From: an uncultured Clostridia bacterium
GTDB lineage: Bacteria; Bacillota; Clostridia; Christensenellales; Aristaeellaceae
DNA length: 64,000 bases
Assembly: GCA_946543085.1 (NCBI GenBank)
Contig: CAMNLM010000001.1
Location: forward strand, 35,780 to 99,779
Direction of reading: 5' to 3'
The notes under the pieces are model-generated. The model made no database searches. It saw nothing but the letters and a program-made list of their open reading frames with translations, and had not been told where the DNA came from. Every line of letters begins with the position of its first letter. Positions within the stretch are counted from its first letter, which is position 1. Shown here piece after piece: positions 47,692 through 56,265 of this stretch. The position numbers were made by a program, and so were the translations under genes.

Positions 47692-50169
47692 ATGATCCAC
47701 CCGAACGCAGACGCGGCCCCGACGCCGTCCCTGCATCTGATTCTGGCCGACGCCCAGCGCCGCGAGCTGGCCCGCGTGACCCGGCCTTTCCCCGCTTCCG
47801 CGTCGGAGAGCGTCCTTTTCAGCGCCGACGCCCCGAAGGAGACCGGCGCTTTGCTGCTGCAGGCGGACGGCAGGGAGGGGCTGCTGCTTGGCGCAATCGT
47901 CACTGCCGACGGCGGCCGGGTGCGGCTGAGCGAGGAGGCCGGCAGACCCCTGCCCCGCCTTTGCCCCGCGCTGGAGCTGTGCGCGTCGGAGAGCCTCGGC
48001 GGGAAGCACGTGGAGGCGCGCGTCACGGTGAGCGCGGACGACGCGCTGACGGATTCGGTGGAGCGCATGCGGGCCGTCTATGAGGAGCAGCTGCGCCGTC
48101 AGGCCAAGGACGCGGAGCTGCTACGCATGGCCTATCAGAAGAAGGACAGGGAGCTGCAGGACGTCCTGAACGCCAAGTGGTGGCGGGCCGCGAAGCCGCT
48201 GCGCCGCGCTATCTTCCTCGCGCGCTACGTCGTTGAGCACGCGCGGAAGATCGGCAAGACCGGCAAGCCGGTGGACGACGCCCCGCCCTCGGACGCCATT
48301 CCGCCGTCCCCGCTCCTGCCCCTGCTGGACGACCCCGCCTCCCGCGTGTATCTGCGGGAGGAGATCGACCGGATGCTGGCGGAGCAGAAGGCCTGGCGCA
48401 TCCTGCTGGCCGCGCCGGACCTGGCGGAGGGCGGCATGGGGGAGGCGCTGCTGCGCCTGGGCGAAGGCCTGCGGGGCTTCGGCCATGACGTGCTGCTGGC
48501 GGCGCAGGCGGACGGACCGGTCCGCGCCCGGGCCGAGCAGGCGGGCATCCCCGTCGTGGTGGCTCCCGGGCTCCTGACGCGCAGGGACTGGCTGGGCATC
48601 GCGTCCCCCTTCAACCTCGCGCTGCTGGGCGGCCTTCCGTGCGTCAGCGCGGTCAGCGCGCTGAACAGCAGGGACATCCCCGTGCTCTGGTGGCTGAACG
48701 AGGGCAAGGGCGCGTATGACCCGCAGTGGCTGCTGGCCGCCCCGGAAACGCTCTCGGAGGACGTGCGCGTCTTCGCGGCGGACGAGGAAGCCCGCAGGCA
48801 GATTCTCAGCTACTGCCCGCAATACCGCCCGGAGCTGCTGGAGGACACAGGCGGCGCGGCCTTTGCGGAGCGCGCGCATGAGGTGATCAGCCGCATGATT
48901 ACGCGCGGCGAGTACGCGCTCGCCGACCTGCAAGCCCATGACTGGCAGCTGGAAAAGTGCGTCCCGGCGCGCCCGCGCGTGTCCGTGCTGATCCCCGCCT
49001 ACAACGGCGAGGCGGACTGCGAGCGGCTGCTCAGCGCGCTGGACCGCCAGCAGGGCCTGGAGCGCCTGGAGGTCGTGGCCGTTGATTCCGGCTCGCGGGA
49101 CGGCACGGTGGCCTGTTGCCGGAGGCACGGCGCGAAGGTGATCGAGATCCCCAACACGATGTTCACCCATTCCTTCGCCCGCAATCTGGCCGCGCGGAGC
49201 GCGTCGGGCGACATCCTGCTCTTCATGACGCAGGACGCGGCGCCAACCTCGGACACCTGGGTGAGCGAGCTGATCGCGCCGATCCTGCGGCAGGAGGCCA
49301 CCGCCGTGAGCCCGGCGGAGGAGCCGCCGGAGGGCACCGATCTCTACTATGTGATTTCCTCCCGCGTGCACCGGCACTATTGCGGGACGGACACGGCGAA
49401 CCAGCTGCACTTTGGCCTGGCGAACGGCGCGCCGGACGCGCTGCACCGCTGGGGCGCGCTGAACGATGTCTCCACGGCTATCCGCCGCGACGTGTTCATG
49501 CGCTATCTCTACCGCTACGACTTTGGCGAGGACCTGGATATGGGCCTGCGCCTGCTGCGCGGCGGCTGCCGTGTGGCCCTCCTCAAAGATGTGACGGTGC
49601 GCCACGGCCACAACCGCGCGGCGGGCTATTACGTCAAGCGCTCGCTGGTCGGCTCGGTGACCATGCAGGAAAAGATTCAGCACATCCAGACGGCGGGCAC
49701 CCTGCCGGAGAAGGTGGTCGCGGCCCTGCTGGCCGAGGCCTACGGCGCGATGCAGCTCCTCGGCGCGCGGATGTCTGGCATGGTCTGCGGCAGGGAGGAG
49801 TTCCAGCAGCGCATCGGCGCCTGTCTGGACGAGCTGGGCGGGCTGAGCGCCAGGGAGCTGATCGAAGCGCCGCCCTGCCCCGCGATGCAGGACGCGCTGA
49901 TTGACGAGACGATCGCGAACGTCCGCGCGGAGATTCACGACAAGCCCAGGAAGATCGGGCTGTCCGTCCACTTCATCCGGCAATACCTGCAGTATGTCTT
50001 CTGGCCGAACTTCGACGCCTGCGCCGAGTGGGATGACAGGACTTCTCCGGACCTGGTGCTGCAGTGCCTGAACAAGCATTTCGCCACCCTCATCGGGGCG
50101 GAGCTGGGCTGCATCGGCAGCGATACGCGCCTGAGTCAGCGGATCAGGCCGCTGTGGCGCGGGGTGTAA
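47692..50169 (+). CDS. Large glycosyltransferase, GT2 domain with N-terminal extension, rhamnosyltransferase-like
   Basis: The protein has 825 residues from ATG 47692 (GGAGGAAA site); a GTG 13 codons earlier lacks a site. Residues 1-120 are unassigned. A coiled coil (about 125-160) leads to KWWRAAKPLRR, a basic motif common before glycosyltransferase domains in polysaccharide clusters. At 235-380 is a Rossmann-like region resembling an inactive GT4 N-lobe (WRILLAAPDLAEGGMGEALLR). A GT2 domain at 428-700 has SVLIPAYNGE, VDSGSRDGT, HSFARNLAA and TQDA (513-516), the pattern of rhamnosyl- and related transferases. No transmembrane helices. It is the only sugar-polymer gene in sight, so the product polymer is unknown. 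Confidence 0.85.
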   Translation: MIHPNADAAPTPSLHLILADAQRRELARVTRPFPASASESVLFSADAPKETGALLLQADGREGLLLGAIVTADGGRVRLSEEAGRPLPRLCPALELCASESLGGKHVEARVTVSADDALTDSVERMRAVYEEQLRRQAKDAELLRMAYQKKDRELQDVLNAKWWRAAKPLRRAIFLARYVVEHARKIGKTGKPVDDAPPSDAIPPSPLLPLLDDPASRVYLREEIDRMLAEQKAWRILLAAPDLAEGGMGEALLRLGEGLRGFGHDVLLAAQADGPVRARAEQAGIPVVVAPGLLTRRDWLGIASPFNLALLGGLPCVSAVSALNSRDIPVLWWLNEGKGAYDPQWLLAAPETLSEDVRVFAADEEARRQILSYCPQYRPELLEDTGGAAFAERAHEVISRMITRGEYALADLQAHDWQLEKCVPARPRVSVLIPAYNGEADCERLLSALDRQQGLERLEVVAVDSGSRDGTVACCRRHGAKVIEIPNTMFTHSFARNLAARSASGDILLFMTQDAAPTSDTWVSELIAPILRQEATAVSPAEEPPEGTDLYYVISSRVHRHYCGTDTANQLHFGLANGAPDALHRWGALNDVSTAIRRDVFMRYLYRYDFGEDLDMGLRLLRGGCRVALLKDVTVRHGHNRAAGYYVKRSLVGSVTMQEKIQHIQTAGTLPEKVVAALLAEAYGAMQLLGARMSGMVCGREEFQQRIGACLDELGGLSARELIEAPPCPAMQDALIDETIANVRAEIHDKPRKIGLSVHFIRQYLQYVFWPNFDACAEWDDRTSPDLVLQCLNKHFATLIGAELGCIGSDTRLSQRIRPLWRGV

Positions 50170-50211
50170 AACCAAATAACGGCCCTGCGCGCCGCGGCGC
50201 GATGGACTTTA

Positions 50212-50261
50212 ACAGCAGAGGGATTCCGACTTTGATCCTGCGGAATCCCTCTGCTGTTTCT
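50212..50261. terminator. Bidirectional terminator
   Basis: A perfect 17-bp stem ACAGCAGAGGGATTCCG/CGGAATCCCTCTGCTGT (50212-50228 with 50241-50257), followed by TTCTTT. Confidence 0.85.
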
Positions 50262-50380
50262 TTGGATATGCTGTTTTTAGAGCCGGCGGGTTTTGAAAGG
50301 CGCTCCCGCGGAGGACGCCGGGGCAGACCTCTCCTTTGGGCAAGGAAAGGGCTTCTGCGCCGCCGGCTTCCGATCCGCTG

Positions 50381-51019
50381 TCATTCGCGCGCCAGCGCTG
50401 CGCCCAGGTCGAAGGCTTTGCGGCATTCCTCGGGGAAGACGGTGTCGTGGCGGCGCTGCTTGTCTTCGGGATCGAACATGGTCCAGGGCCAGTCGGTCTT
50501 GCTGTAATCCTTCAGCTGCAGGGTGTTGCCGCTGACCAGCACCTCGGTGGGCCCGACGAAGCGGTTCAGCGTCCGCTGGTAGCCCTGCAGAAGGTTCAGG
50601 TAGCTGGTGCCCGGCGCGTTGCTGGTCATGATCAGCAGGACGGGCACAGAGCGGGCATTGCAGCTGGGGTTTTCCAGATTGTAGGTCAGGCTCTGGAAGA
50701 TGAGCCGCTCATAGAGCGCGCGGAAGGAAGCCGTCAGCTCGCCGAGGTAATTCGGGGAGCCGATGATCAGGCCGTCCGACGCGCGGATGGCGTCCAGCAC
50801 GGGGGTCAGCCCGTCCCGGCAGACGCAGCGGCCCTTGTTCTTCTCCCGCTTGCAGCCGAAGCAGGAGATGCAGCCCGTGTATTTCTCCAGGCGGAAGAGG
50901 TCGAATCTCTCCACCGACGCGCCGAGGGACTCCGCGCCCTTCGCGGCCTCGGTGATCAGGGTATCGGTGTTCCAGCCCCTGCGCGGGCCCGCGTTGACGG
51001 CGATGATGCTCTTGCTCAT
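50381..51019 (-). CDS. Flavodoxin-fold NAD(P)H-dependent oxidoreductase / iron-sulfur flavoprotein-like
   Basis: A 212-residue protein with an FMN loop at the N-terminus (IIAVNAGPRRGWNTDTLI), a cysteine motif CISCFGCKREKNKGRC and GLIIGSPNYLGELTASF for FMN binding. Starts 20 bases downstream of the gpx stop, so the two form an operon that probably acts in redox or oxidative stress. The cysteines could bind an Fe-S cluster or zinc. The substrate is unknown. Confidence 0.85.
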   Translation of the reverse strand: MSKSIIAVNAGPRRGWNTDTLITEAAKGAESLGASVERFDLFRLEKYTGCISCFGCKREKNKGRCVCRDGLTPVLDAIRASDGLIIGSPNYLGELTASFRALYERLIFQSLTYNLENPSCNARSVPVLLIMTSNAPGTSYLNLLQGYQRTLNRFVGPTEVLVSGNTLQLKDYSKTDWPWTMFDPEDKQRRHDTVFPEECRKAFDLGAALARE

Positions 51020-51039
51020 GTCTGCTCAGCTCCTATCGG

Positions 51040-51579
51040 TCACAGCAGGGCTTTGATGCAGGCTTCCACCTCGGCCATGTCCGCGGTGGGCTCGAAGCGC
51101 GCCACGACCTGCCCGGCGCGGTCGACGACGAACTTGGTGAAGTTCCACTTGATGTCCGGCTTCTTGTCCCAGTCGGGGTCGCTCTCGGCGAACATCTTCT
51201 CCAGCAGCTCCTTGTAGGGGTGCGGGCCAAAGCCCCCGAAGCCCTTCTGGGCTTTCAGGTAGGTGTAGAGCGGCAGCTCGTTTTCACCGTTCACGTCGGC
51301 CTTCTTCATCTGGGGGAAGGTGGTGTTGAAGTGCATGGTGCAGAATTCGTGGATTTCCTCATCGGTGCCGGGCGCCTGCCCGCCGAACTGGTTGCAGGGA
51401 ATGTCCAGAATCTCCAGGCCCTGTTCGTGATAATCCCTGTACAGCTGCTCGATGGGCGCGTACTGCGGGGTGAAGCCGCAGCCGGTGGCCGTATTCACCA
51501 CGAGGATCACCTTGCCCTCGTAGTCCCTGAGGTTCAGCTGTTCGCCTTTGCCGGTGGTGAGTGTGAAATCATAGATCAT
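51040..51579 (-). CDS. Glutathione-peroxidase-type thiol peroxidase
   Basis: A 179-residue GPx-fold enzyme. The peroxidatic residue is Cys34 in NTATGCGFTPQY (cysteine, not selenocysteine). NQFGGQ at 63-68 and WNFTKF at 145-150 complete the catalytic network. Most bacterial GPx-type proteins use thioredoxin, not glutathione, as reductant; that is assumed here as no glutathione genes are seen. It is the first gene of an operon with the flavoprotein, divergent from msrA with a shared control region. AAGGAGAA ribosome site. Confidence 0.93.
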   Translation of the reverse strand: MIYDFTLTTGKGEQLNLRDYEGKVILVVNTATGCGFTPQYAPIEQLYRDYHEQGLEILDIPCNQFGGQAPGTDEEIHEFCTMHFNTTFPQMKKADVNGENELPLYTYLKAQKGFGGFGPHPYKELLEKMFAESDPDWDKKPDIKWNFTKFVVDRAGQVVARFEPTADMAEVEACIKALL

Positions 51580-51643
51580 GGCGTTTCTCCTTCCGTCTGT
51601 GCGCCTTGAGAGGTGCGCTGCAGAGACTGATCCTGAATCGGCC

Positions 51644-51672
51644 TTTACAGCGGATTCCGTATCTGCTATGAT
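51644..51672 (+). promoter_or_regulatory. msrA promoter
   Basis: TTTACA (51644-51649), a 17-bp spacer and TATGAT (51667-51672). It overlaps the oppositely directed gpx promoter at the -10 box. Confidence 0.7.
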
Positions 51673-51700
51673 TGTAAAGGACGGGAGACCGTCCTGTCAA
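51671..51700 (-). promoter_or_regulatory. gpx promoter
   Basis: Minus strand: a perfect TTGACA (51700-51695), an 18-bp spacer and TACAAT (51676-51671). The two -10 boxes share bases 51671-51672. Confidence 0.75.
51679..51694. promoter_or_regulatory. Palindrome in the shared gpx/msrA promoter, candidate operator
   Basis: GGACGG-GAGA-CCGTCC is a perfect 6-bp inverted repeat. It sits in the gpx -35/-10 spacer and right at the predicted msrA transcription start, so a bound protein could block both. Confidence 0.5.
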
Positions 51701-51865
51701 TAAGTGATTTCAGCCGGGGCAAGGGAGAAACTCCGGATCGGAGGACACGCTGTGTCCAGGGAGCGCAGCGGCTCCTTCCCGCCGCCGCAGCACCCGTCTC
51801 TCACGAAACAGACGGGCAAAAAACGCCGGGACACACCCGATGCCGATCAGAACAAAGGAGGCTTT

Positions 51866-52387
51866 ATGCGCACCATCTATCTCGCCGGAGGCTGCTACTG
51901 GGGCGTGGAGAAATACATCGCGTCCCTTCGCGGCGTCACCGAAACCGAAGTGGGCTTCGCCAACGGGAACACCGAGCACCCGACCTATGAGCAGGTGAAG
52001 CACGAAAACACGGGCCACGCGGAGACCGTGCGCGTCGTCTACGACGAGCAGGCGCTGCCGCTGCCCGCGTTGCTGAAGCTGTTCTTCCGCATCATCGACC
52101 CGTTGAGCGTCGACCGCCAGGGCCACGACGTGGGCCACCAGTACCGCACGGGCATCTACTGGAGCGATCCTGCGGATGAGGCGGTCGTGCGCGAGGCGCT
52201 GGCGGGACTGGAAAAACAGACCGGCCAGCCGCTCGCGGTGGAGGCGCTGCCGCTGCGGCATTTCTACCCGGCGGAGGAATACCATCAGAAGTACCTGGAC
52301 AAGAACCCGGGCGGCTACTGCCACGTGCCGTGGGAGATGATCCGCTGGGCGCAATCCATCGATCCGGCCGCGGAAGCGGACAAATGA
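51866..52387 (+). CDS. msrA: Peptide methionine sulfoxide reductase A
   Basis: The protein has 173 residues from ATG 51866 behind AAAGGAGG; a longer upstream frame is leader. Repairs (S)-methionine sulfoxide in proteins. The catalytic cysteine is Cys10 in AGGCYWGVEKY (GCFWG in most), with ETEVGFANG, HENTGHAETVRV and EEYHQKYLDKNP typical of MsrA. No fused MsrB domain. Confidence 0.95.
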   Translation: MRTIYLAGGCYWGVEKYIASLRGVTETEVGFANGNTEHPTYEQVKHENTGHAETVRVVYDEQALPLPALLKLFFRIIDPLSVDRQGHDVGHQYRTGIYWSDPADEAVVREALAGLEKQTGQPLAVEALPLRHFYPAEEYHQKYLDKNPGGYCHVPWEMIRWAQSIDPAAEADK

Positions 52388-52402
52388 TGGGAGACTTCCA
52401 AA

Positions 52403-52467
52403 ACGCAAAAAGACCAGGCCCTTGCCCGGACACGCAGTCCGGCCCGGGGGCCCGGTCTTTTTTGCGT
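52403..52467. terminator. Bidirectional terminator between msrA and the ABC transporter
   Basis: ACGCAAAAAGACC at 52403 pairs with GGTCTTTTTTGCGT ending at 52467; an internal TGCCCGGACA/TCCGGC region forms an extended stem. Confidence 0.8.
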
Positions 52468-53219
52468 CACAGCACCTTGTTCAGGAAGTCCTTGGTGCGC
52501 TGGTGCTGGGGGTTGCCGAAGATCTGCTCCGGCGTGCCCTCCTCCAGAATGCGGCCGCCGTCCATGAAGATGACGCGGTCGGCAACCTCGCGCGCGAAGC
52601 CCATCTCATGGGTCACCACCGCCATAGTCATGCCCTCGCGGGCGAGCTCCTTCATCACCTCGAGCACCTCGCCGACCATCTCCGGGTCGAGGGCGGAGGT
52701 CGGCTCGTCGAAGAGCATGATGTCCGGCTTCATGCACAGGGCGCGGGCGATGGCCACGCGCTGCTTCTGGCCGCCGGAGAGCTGCCGCGGCATGGCTTTG
52801 GCCTTATCCGCGAGGCCGACGCGCTCCAGCATCGCCATGGCGTTCTGCTCGGCCTCGGCCTTCGTGGCCTTTTTCAGGTCGACGGGCGCGAGCATCAGGT
52901 TGCGCAGCACGTTCATGTTGTTGAACAGGTTGAAGTGCTGGAAGACCATGCCCACGCTCTCGCGCACCTTGTTCATGTTGACCTTCTTGCTGCTGATATT
53001 GTGGCCGTCGATGATGATGTCGCCGCCGCTCAGCTCCTCCAGGCCGTTGATGCAGCGCAGAAGGGTGCTCTTGCCGCTGCCGGAGGGGCCGATGATCACG
53101 ACGACCTCGCCCTCCATGATCTCGAGGTTGATGCCGTTGAGCACGTGCAGCACGGTATGGGTCTTGAAGTATTTCTGAAGGCCGCAGATGCGGACCTTCA
53201 CCTTTCTCTCTTCGCTCAT
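52467..53219 (-). CDS. Polar amino acid ABC transporter, ATP-binding protein
   Basis: A 250-residue ATPase with Walker A GPSGSGKS (44-51), signature LSGGQ (147-151), Walker [10 protein letters not shown] (171-179) and the switch His in VVTHEMGFA. The pattern is that of the GlnQ/HisP family. Its ATG overlaps the permease stop by one base (TGATG), so they are co-translated. It is the last gene of the binding protein, permease, ATPase operon on the minus strand. Confidence 0.95.
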   Translation of the reverse strand: MSEERKVKVRICGLQKYFKTHTVLHVLNGINLEIMEGEVVVIIGPSGSGKSTLLRCINGLEELSGGDIIIDGHNISSKKVNMNKVRESVGMVFQHFNLFNNMNVLRNLMLAPVDLKKATKAEAEQNAMAMLERVGLADKAKAMPRQLSGGQKQRVAIARALCMKPDIMLFDEPTSALDPEMVGEVLEVMKELAREGMTMAVVTHEMGFAREVADRVIFMDGGRILEEGTPEQIFGNPQHQRTKDFLNKVL

Positions 53220-53884
53220 CACTGCTTCAGCCTCCTCTCGAGGTACTTCGCCGCGAACTGCAGCAGCAGGATCACGATGAGGTACATCGCGCCGACGATG
53301 GCCCAGGTCTGGAAGGACATGAAGGTCTTGGAGACCACGTTCTTGGCTGTGTTGACCAGCTCCGGAAAGCCGATGACGGAGAGGATGGAGGTGTCCTTCA
53401 GGGTGATGATGAACTGGTTGATGATGCTGGGGATCATGGTCCGGATGGCCTGCGGGAGGATGATGCGCTGCATCGTGCGCCACCAGGGCAGGCCCAGGCT
53501 GCGCCCGGCCTCCATCTGGCCGACGTCCACGGACTCGATGCCCGCGCGAATGATCTCGGCCATGTACGCGCCGCAGTTCAGCGCGAGGCAGACGGAGCCG
53601 GCCTGCAGCGCCGTGAAGGTGAGGCCGCTCCTGCCGAGCACGTTGTTCCACAGGTAGGGCACGCCGAAATAGATCATATAGGCCAGCACGATCATGGGCA
53701 CGCCGCGGATCAGGTTGACAAACACGAGCGCGACCGCCCGGCAGACCCTGTTCTTCAGCACGCTCATCATGCCCACGATCAGACCGATGATGCAGGCAAA
53801 GAACAGGCCGTAGAGCGCGAGCAGCAGGGTCTGGCCCATGGCGCGCAGCAGCAGCGGCCCATAGCTTCGCAGAATCATGTCCAT
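53219..53884 (-). CDS. Polar amino acid ABC transporter, permease
   Basis: The protein has 221 residues from ATG 53884 (AAAGGGATG site); the upstream extension has no site. Five to six membrane helices, with the EAA loop [22 protein letters not shown] that contacts the ATPase. Type GlnP/HisM: a single permease gene, so the channel would be a homodimer. It starts about 130 bases after the binding protein stop. Confidence 0.93.
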   Translation of the reverse strand: MDMILRSYGPLLLRAMGQTLLLALYGLFFACIIGLIVGMMSVLKNRVCRAVALVFVNLIRGVPMIVLAYMIYFGVPYLWNNVLGRSGLTFTALQAGSVCLALNCGAYMAEIIRAGIESVDVGQMEAGRSLGLPWWRTMQRIILPQAIRTMIPSIINQFIITLKDTSILSVIGFPELVNTAKNVVSKTFMSFQTWAIVGAMYLIVILLLQFAAKYLERRLKQ

Positions 53885-54013
53885 GAAGGTTTCACATCCC
53901 TTTGATATCGGTCGAAAGAAGGACGCTTCCGGCTGGAAACGTCCTTCCAATCAGATCGGCTTTGCAGCTGTCTTCTCGCCCTCAGGCCCCGGACAGAGGC
54001 CCGGAAGCGCGGC

Positions 54014-54757
54014 TTATTCGCCCAGGTACTTCGCCAGGATGGCGTCATAGGTGCCGTTGGCCTTGATGTTGGCAAGACCCGCGTTGAACTTGTCCACCAG
54101 CTCCTGCTTGTCGGCGGAGAAGACGGCGAAGCCGTAGTCAGCGCCCTCGTTGGCGGTGCCGTCCACGAGCTTGAGCGGCACGCCGTTGGACTTGATGTAG
54201 TCCGCCATGATGGGCGCGTCGTCGAAGCAGGCCGCGGCCTGGCCGCCGATGACGGCCTGATAGATGTCGGGGGAGGACTCCATGGTGACCACGGTGAAGC
54301 CGTAATCAGCGGCGAGGCTCTCGGCATAATCGGCGCTCATGGTGCCGATCTTGACGGCGACGTTCTTGCCGGCAAGGTCCGCGAAGCCGGCGATGTCGCT
54401 GTTCGCGGCCACGGCCATGCACTGGGCGGCGTTGTAGTAGCCGTCGGAGAAAATCCAGCCGCTCGCCTTGCGGGCGTCGGTGATGGAAGCGCCGGCGATC
54501 ATGCCGTCCGCCTGGCCGGCCTGGCAGGCCGCGATGGAGGCATCCCAGCCCAGCACGCGCAGCTCATAGGTGAAGCCCTGATCCTCGGCGATGGCCGCGA
54601 GGATGTCCATATCGATGCCGATCATCGTGCCGTTCTCATCGGCGAACTCGAAGGGACGGAAGGCGGTGTCGGTGGCAATGACGTAATCCTCAGCCAGAGC
54701 GGACACGGCGCAAAGCGCCATCGCGAGAGCCAGAATGACGGATAACAGTTTCTTCAT
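54014..54757 (-). CDS. Polar amino acid ABC transporter, substrate-binding protein
   Basis: The protein has 247 residues from ATG 54757 (AAGGAGGTC site). The signal peptide is MKKLLSVILALAMALCAVSALA, without a lipobox cysteine at the usual position. The mature part is a family-3 periplasmic binding protein: YVIATDTAFRPFEFADENG, GIDMDILAAIAEDQGF, AVKIGTMSADYAESLA and DAILAKYLGE. How a non-lipidated binding protein is held at a Gram-positive surface is unclear. The ligand is probably a polar amino acid such as glutamine, cystine or arginine; not determined. Confidence 0.93.
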   Translation of the reverse strand: MKKLLSVILALAMALCAVSALAEDYVIATDTAFRPFEFADENGTMIGIDMDILAAIAEDQGFTYELRVLGWDASIAACQAGQADGMIAGASITDARKASGWIFSDGYYNAAQCMAVAANSDIAGFADLAGKNVAVKIGTMSADYAESLAADYGFTVVTMESSPDIYQAVIGGQAAACFDDAPIMADYIKSNGVPLKLVDGTANEGADYGFAVFSADKQELVDKFNAGLANIKANGTYDAILAKYLGE

Positions 54758-54808
54758 AGTCAGTGACCTCCTTGTCTGATTCCGGGTCTGGGCCCGGAGG
54801 ATAATTGT

Positions 54809-54837
54809 ATTATAGGAGAGAAAAGCACGGCTGTCAA
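54809..54837 (-). promoter_or_regulatory. Consensus promoter of the amino acid ABC operon
   Basis: Minus strand: a perfect TTGACA (54837-54832), a 17-bp spacer and a perfect TATAAT (54814-54809). High basal transcription is expected. Confidence 0.9.
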
Positions 54838-54961
54838 GCACAAACTGCACATTTATTCATCAAAATTGCATTTCTTTCTGTATTTTTGCTGTATTCGCAG
54901 GCAGAACGGCGAAACAAATGAAAGATCAGAAGATAAAAACTGCAATTTCGCTGCAAATGGA

Positions 54962-54990
54962 TTGACAGGACACGGCGCGTGGGCTATACT
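54962..54990 (+). promoter_or_regulatory. Promoter of the glutamine amidotransferase gene
   Basis: A perfect TTGACA (54962-54967), a 17-bp spacer and TATACT (54985-54990), 33 bp before the ATG. Confidence 0.85.
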
Positions 54991-55022
54991 TGTGCCCAAC
55001 TGGGAAGAAGGAGGCTGAGACG

Positions 55023-55727
55023 ATGCGTCCGGTGATTGGACTGATTCCCCTGATTGAGGACGAGAAGCTGCGCTACTGGATGCGCCCGGGCTATATGAAG
55101 GGCGTCTCCATGGCGGGCGGCCTGCCCGTGATGCTGCCGCTGACGGCGGACGAGAACCAGCTGGCGGACATCGCGTCCATGTGCGACGGCCTGCTGCTGA
55201 CGGGCGGCCCGGACGTGGAGCCCGCGATGTACGGCCAGGAGACGCTGCCGGTGGGCGTGGTTACCTGCCCGCCGCGCGACGCCATGGAGTCCCGGCTCTA
55301 TCCGCTGTTCATGGCGCAGGACAAGCCGGTCTTTGGCATCTGCCGGGGCATCCAGATGCTCAACGTGCTCTGCGGCGGCACCCTCTACCAGGACATTCCG
55401 GCGCAGCATCCCTCGGAGATCGCGCACCACCAGCAGGCGGAGCGGGAGGCCCGGACCCACGAGGTGCGCGTCCTGCCGTCCACGCCCCTGCGGGAGATTG
55501 CCGGGCAGGACGTCATCCGCGTCAACAGCTTCCACCATGAGGCCATCGACCGCCTGGGCGAGGGGCTCGCGCCGATGGGCGTCTCGCCGGACGGGCTGAT
55601 CGAGGCCGTCTGGATGCCGGAGCGGCGCTTTGTCTGGGGCGTGCAGTGGCATCCGGAATACCTCTGGCCGACGGACGCGGCCGCGGCGGGGCTCTTCCGT
55701 GCGTTTGTGGATGCGTGCAGGCGGTGA
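55023..55727 (+). CDS. Class I glutamine amidotransferase-like protein, gamma-glutamyl-GABA hydrolase type
   Basis: The protein has 234 residues from ATG 55023 (AAGGAGGCTG site). It is of the PuuD/PF07722 type: LLTGGPDVEPAMYGQE, catalytic Cys107 in GICRGIQMLN and His210/Glu212 in VQWHPEYL. PuuD cleaves gamma-glutamyl-gamma-aminobutyrate in putrescine breakdown; other members act on gamma-glutamyl compounds. No other putrescine genes are near, so the substrate is open. Co-oriented with the cytidine deaminase 72 bases downstream. Confidence 0.9.
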   Translation: MRPVIGLIPLIEDEKLRYWMRPGYMKGVSMAGGLPVMLPLTADENQLADIASMCDGLLLTGGPDVEPAMYGQETLPVGVVTCPPRDAMESRLYPLFMAQDKPVFGICRGIQMLNVLCGGTLYQDIPAQHPSEIAHHQQAEREARTHEVRVLPSTPLREIAGQDVIRVNSFHHEAIDRLGEGLAPMGVSPDGLIEAVWMPERRFVWGVQWHPEYLWPTDAAAAGLFRAFVDACRR

Positions 55728-55798
55728 AGCGGAGCGGGGCGAACCCATGCGCAGTCTTCGCCGCTCCCATGCGGCGGACACGAAGGAGGATGAAACGA

Positions 55799-56194
55799 AT
55801 GGATCAGGTGTGGAAAGATATGTACGAGGCCGCGAAGGCGGTCAAAGGCTTCAAACAGATTTCCGATTACATGAGCGCGGGCGAGGTTTCCGCGGCGATC
55901 CTGTCGAAGTCCGGGAAGATCTATACGGGCGTGTGCATCGACACCTGCTCGTCGCTGGGCATCTGCGCGGAGCGGAACGCGATCTTCAACATGATTACCA
56001 ACGGGGAGTACGAGATCGCCCGCGTGCTGTGCATCCCGCCGAACAAGGGCAAGGGCGCGCCCTGCGGCGCGTGCCGCGAGCTGATGACCCAGCTGATGCC
56101 GGGCCGGTACAGGGACATCGAGATCATGCTGGACTACGAGGAGGACCGGGTGACGACCCTCGGCGAGCTGACGCCGGAGTGGTGGATCGACTGA
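55799..56194 (+). CDS. Cytidine deaminase family protein
   Basis: The protein has 131 residues from ATG 55799; an ATG nine bases earlier abuts GGAGG and is too close. Zinc site: Cys56 and Glu58 in ICAERNAI, then Cys89 and Cys92 in PCGACREL, complete for the deaminase fold. It hydrolyses cytidine or deoxycytidine to uridine, or possibly a related pyrimidine or blasticidin-like nucleoside. YTGVCIDTCSSLGICAERN is close to the Cdd pattern, though the sequence before it is shorter than in E. coli. It probably shares the promoter at 54962. Confidence 0.88.
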   Translation: MDQVWKDMYEAAKAVKGFKQISDYMSAGEVSAAILSKSGKIYTGVCIDTCSSLGICAERNAIFNMITNGEYEIARVLCIPPNKGKGAPCGACRELMTQLMPGRYRDIEIMLDYEEDRVTTLGELTPEWWID

Positions 56195-56210
56195 GCCGGC
56201 TTTCCTCCCG

Positions 56211-56256
56211 GACGCAAAAAAACGCGGGGCCGATGCGGTTCCCGCGTTTTTGCGTC
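56211..56256. terminator. Bidirectional terminator
   Basis: GACGCAAAAAAACGCGGG pairs with CCCGCGTTTTTGCGTC across 56211-56256, serving the convergent cytidine deaminase and acyltransferase genes. Confidence 0.8.
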
Positions 56257-56265
56257 CCTGTACGC

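Larger units (their letters stand above)
51580..51865. promoter_or_regulatory. Shared gpx/msrA control region
   Basis: These 286 bases between the divergent gpx and msrA genes hold two overlapping promoters and a palindrome (described separately). No gene is visible. Confidence 0.7.

Noticed and set aside
51040..51579. Selenoprotein glutathione peroxidase
   Set aside because: The peroxidatic position is a TGC cysteine codon, not TGA, and no SECIS-like structure is needed.
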